The notes: a model not told the origin generated them from the letters alone. A stretch of 64,000 nt of DNA from Desulforhopalus sp. (GCA_023231425.1 JALNVI010000002.1:11915-75914), one strand, 5' to 3'; counted from the first letter of the stretch, positions 14,438 to 24,013 are shown. Made by a program: numbers and translations.

Positions 14438-16927
14438 ATGAGCGATATTCCAAATAGATATGATTTTAAAACCATTGAACAAAAGTGGCAGAGCCAATGG
14501 GAAAAGCAGCAGACCTACAAGGTGGAAATCGACAGTAACAGGAAGAAGTACTATGTGCTGGAGATGTTCCCCTACCCCTCCGGACGCATTCACATGGGCC
14601 ATGTCCGCAACTACTCCATTGGTGATGTGGTTGCCCGCTACAAACGCATGCAGGGTTTCAACGTTCTCCATCCCATGGGCTGGGACGCCTTTGGTCTGCC
14701 GGCGGAAAATGCCGCACAGAAAAATAACACTCATCCCGCCGACTGGACCTATGCCAACATCGACTACATGCGCGGCCAGCTCAAGCAGCTTGGTCTTTCC
14801 TATGACTGGTCTCGCGAGATAGCAACCTGCAATCCCAAATATTACAAATGGGAACAGCAGTTTTTCATTGAAATGTTCAACAGGGGACTGGCCTACGAAA
14901 AAGTGACCACCGTCAACTGGTGCAATCACTGCCAGACAGTCCTCGCCAACGAACAGGTTATCGACGGCGCCTGCTGGCGCTGTGATCAGCCCGTGGTGCC
15001 ACGCAAGATGAACGGCTGGTTTTTCAAGATCACAGACTACGCGGAGGAGCTGCTCAAAGACCTTGACAAGCTCGACGGATGGCCGGAAAAAGTAGTTACC
15101 ATGCAGCGGAACTGGATCGGCAAATCTCAGGGTCTCACCTGCGACTTCAAAGTAGAGGGGATGGATGAGACAATCTCTGTTTTCACCACCCGCCCGGACA
15201 CCATTTTCGGGGTAACCTTCATGTCGCTGGCGGTTGAGCATCCGCTTATTGACAAACTGATCACCGGGACCGAACGTGAAGCCGGGGTGAAAGCCTTTAT
15301 CGAGGAGATTCAGCTCGAAAAACAACGCCAGTCTCTTAACGAAGAACCTGAGAAAAAAGGAATCTTCACCGGCCACTGCTGCATCAACCCCTTCAATGGA
15401 ACAAAGGTCCCCATATATCTCGCAAACTTCGTTCTCGCTGAATACGGAACCGGTGCGGTAATGGCAGTTCCAGCTCATGATGAACGTGATTTTGAATTTG
15501 CCAGAAAATATGACATCGAGATTAAACCGGTTGTCATCCCGGAAGGAGTTGAACTCAACCCTGCCGAGATGAATGAGGCCTCCACGGTTCCCGGTAATCT
15601 CGTCAACTCCGGTGACTTTACAGGTATGTTTTCCCTCGACGCTCAGAAAGCAATTATCAAATATTCTGAGAAAAAAGGTTTTGGTTCCGCTCACACCACC
15701 TGGCGGCTGCGCGACTGGGGAATTTCCCGACAGCGCTACTGGGGGGCACCTATTCCGATGATCCACTGCGAGAAATGCGGCGTTGTGCCGGTTCCCACTG
15801 CCCAGCTGCCGGTTACCCTGCCTGATGACACCGATCACAGCAAGACCTGTGTTCCACTGTATCAGCGTCCGGATTTTATTGCCACCACCTGTCCAAAATG
15901 CGGGGCCCCGGCGAAACGCGAAACGGACACCATGGACACTTTTATGGAGTCCTCCTGGTATTTTGCCCGTTACGCCAGCCCGCGTAATGCCACTGCCCCG
16001 CTGGACGAGGAACAGACCTCCTACTGGCTCCCGGTGGATCAGTATATCGGTGGCGTGGAACATGCCATCCTCCATCTGCTCTACTCGCGCTTCTTTACCA
16101 AGGTGCTGCGTGATCTTGGTTACCTGAAAAATATCGACGAACCCTTCAGAAATTTGCTCACCCAGGGAATGGTGATCAAAGACGGCTCCAAAATGAGTAA
16201 ATCGAAGGGTAATGTAGTTGATCCCCACGAACTCATCAGTGAATATGGCGCAGACACAGTCCGTCTCTTCAGCCTCTTCGCTGCTCCGCCGGAACGCGAT
16301 CTTGAGTGGAGCAGTAAGGGCGTAGACGGCGCGTCACGCTTCCTCAATCGGGTTTTCCGTCTCATATTTGGCAATCTTGAACTTTTGTCAGCGGGTACAG
16401 CAATCATGCCACAGGAATTAAACGATTCCGAGCGAGACCTCCACCGCAAGACCCACCAGACAATTAAAAAGGTTACCGAAAGTATTGAACAGAATTTTCA
16501 CTTCAATACTGCTGTTTCAGCAATGATGGAACTGTTCAACGCCCTCAACAGCACCCTCGGGGACCAGAAAAAAGAGGATATTGCTGCAGCGGTAGCTGGC
16601 GAGGCAATTTCTGCCCTGCTGGTGCTTCTCTCACCAATGGTTCCTCACTTCACCGCTGAGATGTGGGAAGTAATCGGTCGAGAAGGCTCTATTGAAAATC
16701 AGCCCTGGCCGGAATTTGACAGAGAGGCTGCCAAAGAAGACCTGCTTACCATTGTTATTCAGGTGAACGGCAAGGTTCGTTCCCGTCTTGAGGTGAACCC
16801 TGATATCGACGACGAGACCCTTAAAGAGAAGGCTCTGTGTGATGAAAACACGGTGAAATTCATTGATGGTAAACCCGTCAGAAAAACCATCGTGGTGAAG
16901 AAGAAACTTGTCAATATCGTTGTTTGA
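14438..16927 (+). CDS. leuS: Leucyl-tRNA synthetase
   Basis: Class Ia synthetase charging tRNA-Leu. The HIGH-type motif is YPSGRIHMGHVRNY and KMSKS appears in DGSKMSKSKGNVVDP. The editing (CP1) domain carries TTRPDTIFGVTF. Zn-type Cys pairs occur in NWCNHC...CWRC and in a CEKCG...CPKCG insert. About 829 residues from the ATG at 14438, which has GAGG upstream; a TTG at 14417 is less likely. lptE follows within 62 bases. Confidence 0.97.
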   Translation: MSDIPNRYDFKTIEQKWQSQWEKQQTYKVEIDSNRKKYYVLEMFPYPSGRIHMGHVRNYSIGDVVARYKRMQGFNVLHPMGWDAFGLPAENAAQKNNTHPADWTYANIDYMRGQLKQLGLSYDWSREIATCNPKYYKWEQQFFIEMFNRGLAYEKVTTVNWCNHCQTVLANEQVIDGACWRCDQPVVPRKMNGWFFKITDYAEELLKDLDKLDGWPEKVVTMQRNWIGKSQGLTCDFKVEGMDETISVFTTRPDTIFGVTFMSLAVEHPLIDKLITGTEREAGVKAFIEEIQLEKQRQSLNEEPEKKGIFTGHCCINPFNGTKVPIYLANFVLAEYGTGAVMAVPAHDERDFEFARKYDIEIKPVVIPEGVELNPAEMNEASTVPGNLVNSGDFTGMFSLDAQKAIIKYSEKKGFGSAHTTWRLRDWGISRQRYWGAPIPMIHCEKCGVVPVPTAQLPVTLPDDTDHSKTCVPLYQRPDFIATTCPKCGAPAKRETDTMDTFMESSWYFARYASPRNATAPLDEEQTSYWLPVDQYIGGVEHAILHLLYSRFFTKVLRDLGYLKNIDEPFRNLLTQGMVIKDGSKMSKSKGNVVDPHELISEYGADTVRLFSLFAAPPERDLEWSSKGVDGASRFLNRVFRLIFGNLELLSAGTAIMPQELNDSERDLHRKTHQTIKKVTESIEQNFHFNTAVSAMMELFNALNSTLGDQKKEDIAAAVAGEAISALLVLLSPMVPHFTAEMWEVIGREGSIENQPWPEFDREAAKEDLLTIVIQVNGKVRSRLEVNPDIDDETLKEKALCDENTVKFIDGKPVRKTIVVKKKLVNIVV

Positions 16928-16989
16928 GGCTACTCTTCACAAAGTTATTCAGTACAATTGTCTTCCTACTACTATTCAAGGAGTTTGAT

Positions 16990-17520
16990 GTGAAAACCTG
17001 TGTAAAAATCATCCCTGCCCTGATAGCGGTTCTTCTTCTGACCCTGTTTTCAGGTTGCGGTTACCACAACCCCAACGTCTACACCGGTGCCAGTAAGGTG
17101 ATCTACGTTCCTGAATGGAAAAACCGTACCAGCAATCTCAATCTGGACTCGGATCTCTATCGTAAACTGACCGAGTGGTTCCAATATTCGAGTGCTCTCT
17201 CCCTGACCAAGGAGAAAGCCGGTGCAGATCTTATTCTCGCCGGAGAAATAATCTCTATTGATCTGCCTTCTCTCGCCTATGATTCAGCAGACGTAGCCTC
17301 GCAGGTGAAGGTGAAGTTGCGGATTCGCTACGTCCTCAAGGATCTCAAGACCAACAAAATTCTCCTTGAAATCCCCAATCAGCAATGGACTGATGAGTAC
17401 ACTGTCAACGCATCTTCTTCAACGAATGAAACCAGCGAAGATGAGGCCCTTGACAGCATTGTAGATGATATTTGCAAACGCATCTATCAACGGACCATTG
17501 CCATGGTGTCACAACTGTAA
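16990..17520 (+). CDS. lptE: LptE-like LPS-assembly lipoprotein
   Basis: Begins with a lipoprotein signal: KTCVKII, a hydrophobic stretch and the lipobox LFSGC with the lipidated Cys followed by GYH. The body (KVIYVPEWKNRTSNLNLDSDLY, a helical segment, then GEIISIDLPSLAYDS) matches the LptE/RlpB pattern: a small outer-membrane lipoprotein that plugs LptD. The GTG at 16990 has AAGGAG six bases upstream, so the longer TTG frame overlapping leuS is rejected. leuS-lptE is a common pair in Gram-negative genomes. Sequence conservation in the family is low, so the name rests on lipobox, length and context. Confidence 0.82.
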   Translation: MKTCVKIIPALIAVLLLTLFSGCGYHNPNVYTGASKVIYVPEWKNRTSNLNLDSDLYRKLTEWFQYSSALSLTKEKAGADLILAGEIISIDLPSLAYDSADVASQVKVKLRIRYVLKDLKTNKILLEIPNQQWTDEYTVNASSSTNETSEDEALDSIVDDICKRIYQRTIAMVSQL

Positions 17521-17548
17521 TTCACAGCGCGATACAGCACTGTTTCCA

Positions 17549-17583
17549 GGGGATGCGTCACGCGACGCATCCCCTTTTTTTTT
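17549..17583 (+). terminator. Rho-independent terminator after lptE
   Basis: GGGGATGCGTC (17549-17559) and GACGCATCCCC (17564-17574) form a perfect 11-bp stem with a 4-base loop, then nine T. It closes leuS-lptE; dusB starts 16 bases later. Confidence 0.9.
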
Positions 17584-17598
17584 ACCGCATTCACAACC

Positions 17599-18546
17599 AT
17601 GCTTACCATCGGCAATATTTCCTTTACATCTCCCTTCATTCTTGCGCCTCTCGCGGGCTATACAGACTTGCCCTTTCGACTGCTCTGTCGCTCTTTCGGT
17701 GCGGGGTACTGCGTTACAGAGATGATCAGCAGCCACGGCCTGCACTACCGACAACCCAATACTCTGCGCATGCTGCGCACCGTGCAGGAAGAAAATCCCT
17801 TTGTCATCCAGTTGTTCGGAGCGGAAGTTGACTGTATGGGAGAGGCGGCAAAGATCGCCTGTGAGTTCGGCCCGCATATGCTCGACATCAATATGGGCTG
17901 TCCAGTGAAAAAGGTGATCCAAAAAGGGGCGGGGGCTGCACTGATGCGTACCCCGGAGCTGGCCGGCAGGATTGTGCAGGCAGTGGTAAAAAATTCGTCC
18001 GTACCGGTCACTGTCAAGATGAGACTCGGTCCCGACCGTGAGAACAGAAACGTTCTCTCTTTTGCCCGGATGGCCGAAGAGAACGGGGCCGCAGCTGTAA
18101 TTGTCCATGGACGCACCATGGCACAGGGATTCTCTGGAGACATCACTCCCAGTTACATAAAAACGGTGAAAGATGCCCTGAGCATCCCCGTAATCGGCAA
18201 CGGTGATATTCACAGCCTTGAAGAAGGCCGCCAGATGATGCACGAAACCGGCTGTGACGGTGTCATGATCGGCCGTGCAGCCCTCGGTCGTCCGTGGATA
18301 TTCAGCGATGTCCCGGAGCCGCAAGGTGTGGCCGAGGTAAAAGCCGTAGCCCTGCGCCACCTGCAGCTTATGGAGAAGCATCTTCCGGCGGAAAAAGTAC
18401 TTGGATATGTGAAAAATCAGATGAGCCGTTATTTCAAGGGACTGCATGGCTGTGTGACATGGCGGCGCGATATCTTCTCCGCGCAGAGCACTGCAGATAT
18501 CCATGCCGTTCTCCAAAGGACCACCGGCTCCCATGACGCAGATTAA
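17599..18546 (+). CDS. dusB: tRNA-dihydrouridine synthase (DusB-like)
   Basis: FMN-dependent TIM-barrel enzyme reducing uridine to dihydrouridine in tRNA. Seen: APLAGYTDLPFRLLCRSFGA at the start, catalytic Cys in DINMGCPVKKV, FMN-binding VIGNGDI and VMIGRAALGRPWIF. 315 residues, normal length. The first codons directly follow the leuS-lptE terminator, so its promoter must lie within or before that transcript. Confidence 0.94.
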   Translation: MLTIGNISFTSPFILAPLAGYTDLPFRLLCRSFGAGYCVTEMISSHGLHYRQPNTLRMLRTVQEENPFVIQLFGAEVDCMGEAAKIACEFGPHMLDINMGCPVKKVIQKGAGAALMRTPELAGRIVQAVVKNSSVPVTVKMRLGPDRENRNVLSFARMAEENGAAAVIVHGRTMAQGFSGDITPSYIKTVKDALSIPVIGNGDIHSLEEGRQMMHETGCDGVMIGRAALGRPWIFSDVPEPQGVAEVKAVALRHLQLMEKHLPAEKVLGYVKNQMSRYFKGLHGCVTWRRDIFSAQSTADIHAVLQRTTGSHDAD

Positions 18547-18554
18547 GAGAAGGG

Positions 18555-18642
18555 AACCCTTCAAGAGGCACAGGAGAGACTTTAGCGGTAACGGCTCAAA
18601 AAGTTATGGGAAAAGCTAAAGGGCACCTTGAATAATCAGTCC
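18555..18642. repeat. Fragmentary repeats (family A ends with a family C core)
   Basis: CCTTCAAGAGGCACAGG recalls the left part of family A. GGTAACGGCTCAAAAAG then TTATGGGAAAAGC is the family C end. GGGCACCTTGAATAATCAG at 18621 is the other family A end and overlaps the stop of the protease gene. No gene lies here. Confidence 0.5.
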
Positions 18643-20048
18643 TTCTCCAGATCATGGATCTTTTCCTGCAGCTCAAAGCATTTATGCTTAAACTCCCTCG
18701 ACATTGACGAGCCATCGAGGGCACGGTTCAAGCTCTCCTTCGCCATTTTTATATTCCCCTCGTAAAGCTGGCTGGAGGCAAGGTAATAGTTGGCAACACC
18801 GGTGTTCCCCTGCCCCGCTTCAATCTGCCCCATCTCAAAGAGCAGTTTTGGATATTCCGGATTGACACTCTGCACCTCTTTATAACAGTGCAGTGCATCC
18901 TGAACGCGCCCCAGCTGTTGATACAGCCTGCCAAGCGACCAGCTCGTATAGAGATTGGCTGCATCATCATGATGTGCCTGCTCCAGTAAAGGAAGTGCCT
19001 CGTTCAGTTTTCCTGCCTCTATAAGAATAACGCCCTTGTCCACCTTGAGTATTGACGCCTGCGGATAGACTTTAATTACCTCATCAATCAACTTCAGCGC
19101 ATTGTCAAAATTCATTTCTTCACAGGCCAGTCGTGCAAGACCATACTTCGCCATGGTCCGTGTCTGCTCTGTGGCATCCCGGCCGGAGAGACTGTTGCTG
19201 AAATAATTCCGCAGAGTATCCGGGTCTTCAGTCAGCACAAGAATACGGTATTTAAAACGAAGAAATGCAAAGTTGTCAATAACACGGGTATCTGCAGGGA
19301 TACCGTCGCTGTCAATAAACGACTCCACCGTATTCATCCGCTCTTCGGGGTTGGGATGGGTAAGCAGATACTGCGGCAGTTGTTCACTGCGATAGCGGGC
19401 AATGCGGCGCATGATGCCGAGCATCTGCACCTCCGCCTGCGGGTTGCGCTTCATCTTGCGAAGCCAGTGATAGGCGAGCGAGTCCGCCTCCTGCTCATGG
19501 ATCCGACTGTAGTGCAGATTAACGGTCTGCCCGGTGGCCAGCGCTCCGGTCATCAAAGCAGGTGCGGCATTTCCTCCAACGGCAAGACCAAGGATGGCGA
19601 GGGCCAGTGCCGCTCCCGTACTGCAGGCACCTTCCTTCTGTCCGCTGGCAATGTGCCGTTTAACGCTGTGGCCAATTTCATGAGCAAGGACAGCGACAAG
19701 TTCGTCTTCACTCTCCATTTGTGTGATAAGTCCGGAGTAGAAGAAGATCATGCCGGAAGGCGCGGAAAAGGCGTTGAACTGACTGCTCTTGATTACATAA
19801 AAATGATATTTAAAATACTGCACCCCGGCAACGGAAAGGACATCATCCCCGAGCGAAGTAATATACTGGCTGATATCCGGATCTTCAAGCAGCGGAAAAA
19901 CCTGGCGAACCTCATACACCAGCTTCTCCCCAACTTCTCTCTCTTCTTTGATGGAAAAAGAGGCCGCAGGCAATGCAGACACACTGAGCAGCGCAACAGT
20001 ACAGAGTGTTGCAACCGTTTTCTTCAAAGACAATGTTCTCTGAGCCAT
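18636..20048 (-). CDS. M48 family metalloprotease with TPR repeats (BepA-like)
   Basis: A secreted or periplasmic zinc protease of 470 residues. A signal peptide spans about residues 1-30 (ATLCTVALLSVSALPAAS). The HEIGH zinc site is at residues 123-127, and HEQEADSLA supplies the third ligand near residue 185. From about residue 290 to the end there are TPR-like helices. This layout matches BepA/YfgC, which helps assemble or clear outer-membrane proteins such as LptD. The ATG at 20048 has GGAGG nine bases upstream and overlaps oleD by 25 bases, so it is probably the last gene of oleB-oleC-oleD-protease. Confidence 0.9.
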   Translation of the reverse strand: MAQRTLSLKKTVATLCTVALLSVSALPAASFSIKEEREVGEKLVYEVRQVFPLLEDPDISQYITSLGDDVLSVAGVQYFKYHFYVIKSSQFNAFSAPSGMIFFYSGLITQMESEDELVAVLAHEIGHSVKRHIASGQKEGACSTGAALALAILGLAVGGNAAPALMTGALATGQTVNLHYSRIHEQEADSLAYHWLRKMKRNPQAEVQMLGIMRRIARYRSEQLPQYLLTHPNPEERMNTVESFIDSDGIPADTRVIDNFAFLRFKYRILVLTEDPDTLRNYFSNSLSGRDATEQTRTMAKYGLARLACEEMNFDNALKLIDEVIKVYPQASILKVDKGVILIEAGKLNEALPLLEQAHHDDAANLYTSWSLGRLYQQLGRVQDALHCYKEVQSVNPEYPKLLFEMGQIEAGQGNTGVANYYLASSQLYEGNIKMAKESLNRALDGSSMSREFKHKCFELQEKIHDLEKD

Positions 20049-21061
20049 GGCAGAGTCCTCCGTAATCCTTCTTCTGTGCTGACCAGCTCATGGTAACCGA
20101 GATCACGTTCAGCGGCCGCGTGGGAAAACCAGTGGGAGCGGGCGAACTGTTCGGCGACAAAACAGGTCATGCCTGGCTCCCGCTGCACTCCTAAACGATT
20201 CAAAAGATTACAACCAGCCTCAAGCACTGCACCAATACGGCGGGCAGAGGCAAAGGAGATATGCCTCTGTACCGGCGGGATATCAAGGGCGATAAAGAGG
20301 TCGTTGAGCCATCTCCAGAGATTGACCGGCTCTTTTTGACCAATGAAATAGGCGTGCCCATTCGCCACAGAACCCTTTCCGGCAAGGAGTTTCGCTCCGG
20401 CACAGAGATGCACCTCGGCGACATTGTCAATATAGCTGATATCCACAAGATTACTGCCGTCACCGATAATACGCAGTCTCCCTCCCTTTCCGGCGGCAAT
20501 CAGCCGTGGCAGGAGATGAGGGTCTCCCGGTCCCCAGATAAGATGAGGCCGAATGGCGCAGACCGGGATACGGTCTGCCGCAGCAAGAATACGTTTCTCT
20601 GCGTAACTTTTTGTCTCAGCATAGTTGCAGAGGAAGCGCTCCGCATGGGGGAGTTCTTCTCCTGCGCCGAGAATATCTTCTCCGTTGAAAACCACTGAGG
20701 GTGTAGAGGTATACACAAGGGGCAATTCACGCTCCTGGCAGACATTGAGTACACATTCCGCCCCGAGGACATTGGGATGGAAATACATTTCATGTGTTCC
20801 GAACACCCCAGCCTTCGCAGCGGTGTGAAACACCAGATCAACCCCTTCCACCGCAGAGTGGACCGCGTCTGAGTCGGCAATATCACCGGTCACAAGGCGT
20901 ACCCCCCGCTCAGCGAGATCGTCATATCTGTGCCGTCCAAGCACCGTTACTGCGGTTCCCGCCTCAAGCAGACGATTAACAACAGCCCGCCCAACGAAGC
21001 CACCGCCGCCGGTAACCAGAACCCGGTCTACTTGTGCGGATATATCTTCTGCTGCGCCCAT
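20024..21061 (-). CDS. oleD: OleD-like NAD(P)-dependent 2-alkyl-3-oxoalkanoate reductase
   Basis: Short-chain/extended SDR enzyme of 345 residues with RVLVTGGGGFVGRAVVNRLL as nucleotide-binding motif and YAETK (YxxxK) as catalytic pair. The sequence has the 3-beta-HSD/epimerase pattern of OleD, which reduces the beta-keto acid made by OleA to the beta-hydroxy acid in long-chain olefin synthesis. Assignment rests on being directly next to OleC- and OleB-type genes in the canonical set. It overlaps oleC by 34 bases and the protease gene by 25. Confidence 0.85.
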   Translation of the reverse strand: MGAAEDISAQVDRVLVTGGGGFVGRAVVNRLLEAGTAVTVLGRHRYDDLAERGVRLVTGDIADSDAVHSAVEGVDLVFHTAAKAGVFGTHEMYFHPNVLGAECVLNVCQERELPLVYTSTPSVVFNGEDILGAGEELPHAERFLCNYAETKSYAEKRILAAADRIPVCAIRPHLIWGPGDPHLLPRLIAAGKGGRLRIIGDGSNLVDISYIDNVAEVHLCAGAKLLAGKGSVANGHAYFIGQKEPVNLWRWLNDLFIALDIPPVQRHISFASARRIGAVLEAGCNLLNRLGVQREPGMTCFVAEQFARSHWFSHAAAERDLGYHELVSTEEGLRRTLPWLREHCL

Positions 21062-22680
21062 ATGGCTAGTTTCTCTCGAAAAATTTTAGCATTATGACGG
21101 ATATCCACCGGAAAATCCGGATACACAAGAAAATGGTGAATGTCCTTTGTTAACGGGCTGTTCGACGCAAGGACTTCAACCTCACGAAGTTCCTTTTCTC
21201 CCGCATGCACATCTTTTTGATACTCCACTATCAACACCGGCTCGACGTTTTCTTCGGGAGAGACAACGCCCACCAGCGCAGAGCGATAAACAGCCGGATG
21301 CTGATTAACAATCGCTTCACAGGGAATACTGAACCATGTTGTGTCGGGCTGTCCTTTTTTCCCCTGACGCACGACGCGATGGGCACGCCGCCCGCAGAAC
21401 CAGAGAAGCCCCGCCTCATCAAGGTATCCCGTGTCCCCCATGCGATGCCAGAAAGAACCGTTCTCCCCGGGAATCTTTGCGAGGCGGGTCTCCTCAGCGT
21501 TGTTCATATACCCACGGGTCACAACCTCGCCCTGAACGATAATCTCACCGATTTCTCCCACAGCACAGGGCCCGGTGTCAGAGATATTGGCAACAGGCTG
21601 GTCAGAGATGGCGACAATACGAAGAGATATCCCCGGTAAAGGCCTGCCGACACAGATACCATTTCCTTTGCAGCTCTTCTCTGCCGAGCTCTCCAGAATT
21701 TCATCCCCTTCGATGGAAACAATGGGCAGACTTTCAGTTGCACCATAGGGTGTAATAACCTCTGCCCCCGCCGACAATATCTTTTTCATTCGCTGGATCA
21801 ATTCCGGGGCAACCGGTGCGCCGGCCATTAATACCTTGCGCAGAGAATCCAGTTGCACTCCGTTATCAATGCACCAGCGTGAGACTACATTCCAGATAGC
21901 CGGGGAGCCAAAGGAGTAAGTCACTCCATATTTTTGGATGCTCCCGCTAAATTTAACCGGATCAACCTGTGCCGGTCTGGTGGGATCCATGTCGGGAATC
22001 ACGGCACAGGCACCAAGAGCCGTAGAAAACAGTGCAAAAAGAGGAAAAGCCGGCTGGTCAATGTCCTGAGGACCAATCTTATAATAGTCACGGATCATGC
22101 GCAGCTGGGCAGCAAAAATGGAGTGCTCATAGCGAACTCCTTTTGGCGGACCGGTGGAACCGGTGGTGAAGATAATGGCGGCGAGATCATCGACACCCGG
22201 CTGATAAACAGGGAAAGTTTCAGCAACCGTTTCACGCATTCCACGGCAGATATTAATCCCCGGAAAACCGAAGAGAGAGGGTCCCAGACAAAAAAACTTC
22301 TCCACAGAAGCAAAAGTTTTGCGGGCGAGACGGGCAAAGTAACAGGCCAGGGGAACACCAATGAGATATTGCGGGGCGACTCTTTCAATGCAGCGCAGCA
22401 GATTTTTATATCCCATTCCCGGGTCAATTAAAACGATGGGTGTCCCAATTTTAAACAGCGCAATCGTAATACAGATAAAATCGATGCCGGGAGTAACCAT
22501 CAAACTTACGACCTGCCCGTGAGTCAGCCCTGCCTCACGGAAAGAGACAGCAAAGGCGTCCGCCCGCCGGTCAAGCTCGCCGAAAAGAATTGATTCGCCA
22601 CTCCTGGCGTCGACAATGGCCGTACGCCCGCTGTTCTCACGGGCAGCCTGGACAAAAGCGTCGGCAATATTATGGATCAT
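21028..22680 (-). CDS. oleC: OleC-like olefin beta-lactone synthetase (AMP-dependent synthetase family)
   Basis: 550-residue ANL-superfamily protein with the phosphate-binding loop IIFTTGSTGPPKGV and VITPYGATESLP. OleC converts the beta-hydroxy acid into a beta-lactone using ATP. The protein lacks fused domains. Its ATG overlaps the oleB stop as ATGA with AGGAGAGAGGC upstream, a sign of translational coupling. An ordinary long-chain acyl-CoA ligase is the alternative, made unlikely by the oleB and oleD neighbours. Confidence 0.85.
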   Translation of the reverse strand: MIHNIADAFVQAARENSGRTAIVDARSGESILFGELDRRADAFAVSFREAGLTHGQVVSLMVTPGIDFICITIALFKIGTPIVLIDPGMGYKNLLRCIERVAPQYLIGVPLACYFARLARKTFASVEKFFCLGPSLFGFPGINICRGMRETVAETFPVYQPGVDDLAAIIFTTGSTGPPKGVRYEHSIFAAQLRMIRDYYKIGPQDIDQPAFPLFALFSTALGACAVIPDMDPTRPAQVDPVKFSGSIQKYGVTYSFGSPAIWNVVSRWCIDNGVQLDSLRKVLMAGAPVAPELIQRMKKILSAGAEVITPYGATESLPIVSIEGDEILESSAEKSCKGNGICVGRPLPGISLRIVAISDQPVANISDTGPCAVGEIGEIIVQGEVVTRGYMNNAEETRLAKIPGENGSFWHRMGDTGYLDEAGLLWFCGRRAHRVVRQGKKGQPDTTWFSIPCEAIVNQHPAVYRSALVGVVSPEENVEPVLIVEYQKDVHAGEKELREVEVLASNSPLTKDIHHFLVYPDFPVDIRHNAKIFREKLAIWAQQKIYPHK

Positions 22681-23534
22681 GCCTCTCTCCTGAAAAATTC
22701 AGCAATCCGTGGAATAACCTCTTCCCGTGCATCTTCCAGCACATAGTGCCCCGCGTCTTCATAACAGTGATGTTCAGCCTCAGGGAAGAGCGCACACCAG
22801 CGCTGGTAAAAGGCCATATTAAAACAGAAATCACGTCCACCCCAGAGAATAAGCATGCGTCCCGCACCACGAAACTGGGAAAGAGCATTTTCTATCTCTA
22901 TCAACTTCGCCATACTGACATCCCCTTCCTTCATTGGGATATCTTTGACAAAGCGGTGGACAGCAACACGGTTGTGCCAGTTATTATACGGTTTGAGGTA
23001 AGCACGTTTCACCTCGGAACTCAGCGATCTGTTCACAGCCATAAAGGTGGCAGGCCAGGCAAAGCCATTCAGTCCCCGTACCAGAATTTCCCCAAAGAAC
23101 GGGATGCGACAGACAGCAATACGCCTCGGCATCGAGGGAAACCGGAAGGCGGCAGTATTGAGAATAACGACCTTGTCAACCAGTTGCGGCCGTCCTGCCG
23201 CCAGTCCCATCCCGATTGCCCCGCCCCAGTCATGCACGACAAGCGAGAATCGCTCTATGCCGAGAGAATCCAGCAGAGATTCGAGATTGGCAATGTGACT
23301 GGCGAGAGTATAGGCATATTTTTGTGGTTTACTCGACAGACCACAGCCGAGGTGATCCACAGCGATCACTCGATGGGTTGAACGCAATTCTGCCACAACG
23401 TTTCTATAATAGTAGGACCATGTAGGATTTCCATGGACAAGCACTGCTACGGGACCTTCACCTTCATCGAGATAGTGCAGACGTCCGGCTGGAAGGTGAT
23501 GATAATGAGAGACAAAAGGGTATTCAGGCAACAC
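22677..23534 (-). CDS. oleB: OleB-like alpha/beta hydrolase (beta-lactone decarboxylase)
   Basis: 285-residue haloalkane-dehalogenase-like hydrolase. The oxyanion motif HGNPTWSYYYRN, nucleophile Asp in VVHDWGGAIGM and catalytic His in DAGHYVLEDA are all present. OleB decarboxylates the beta-lactone to the cis-olefin. The GTG at 23534 has AGGGAG five bases upstream. It is the first gene of the oleBCD-protease unit; no thiolase-like OleA is found in this window, so that step must be encoded elsewhere or come from another ketoacyl synthase. Confidence 0.86.
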   Translation of the reverse strand: MLPEYPFVSHYHHLPAGRLHYLDEGEGPVAVLVHGNPTWSYYYRNVVAELRSTHRVIAVDHLGCGLSSKPQKYAYTLASHIANLESLLDSLGIERFSLVVHDWGGAIGMGLAAGRPQLVDKVVILNTAAFRFPSMPRRIAVCRIPFFGEILVRGLNGFAWPATFMAVNRSLSSEVKRAYLKPYNNWHNRVAVHRFVKDIPMKEGDVSMAKLIEIENALSQFRGAGRMLILWGGRDFCFNMAFYQRWCALFPEAEHHCYEDAGHYVLEDAREEVIPRIAEFFRREA

Positions 23535-24013
23535 AGCAACTCCCTGGAAAAAAGATAATAGTTGATAAAAAACAAATTCAGAGTCAAAAAAATTATAGAA
23601 AAAATTAAGTAAATTTGTTCTGCAATAGCTGTAGAATTTTTACACTTATTTTAGATGAATATCCAGCAGGAATAAGACCTGCAGGCACAAAATGACAAAT
23701 TATGCGCTCCCTTGCGGAGTTGTAACACCTGAAAGTTCCCCTGAATAAAAGGGAAAGGACGAATATTTCTTCTTGCGTTCTCCCCCGGATTATGATAAAC
23801 CCACCTTCAGTGTTGCATTTTACGAGGCTTCTCTCTTCAGGATAATGCCTGAAGGAGGGACGCAAACTCTGCTAAGGTAGACGGGTAAAATTGTAACAGT
23901 TTTTTAAGTCCGGCCGGAAGTGAGGTATTAACCCAACAGGGCTCACATCAGCAAGGCAGGAAAAATTTTTATTGGTTCACAATGTGAACCCGATTACCAA
24001 CAGGAGTTGTATC
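23535..24013. other. 479-bp intergenic region: structured leader of the cold-shock gene
   Basis: This divergent gap between oleB and csp has no convincing gene. It contains a hairpin CTTCAGG-ATAATG-CCTGAAG near 23840-23860, followed by GAGGGACGCAAACTCTGC; the GGAGGGACGCAA part can pair with TTGCGTTCTCCC near 23788. A 17-base palindrome lies at 23974-23990. A long structured 5' leader is common for csp mRNAs. Confidence 0.45.
23974..23990. promoter_or_regulatory. Perfect palindrome before the cold-shock gene
   Basis: GGTTCACAATGTGAACC is an 8+1+8 perfect inverted repeat located 10 bases before the CAGGAG ribosome site. It could be an operator or an RNA hairpin that hides the ribosome site. 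Confidence 0.5.

Noticed and set aside
14423..16228. A 601-codon open frame on the minus strand across leuS
   Set aside because: It is the antisense shadow of a strongly conserved synthetase with HIGH and KMSKS motifs; no ribosome site or recognisable domain supports it.
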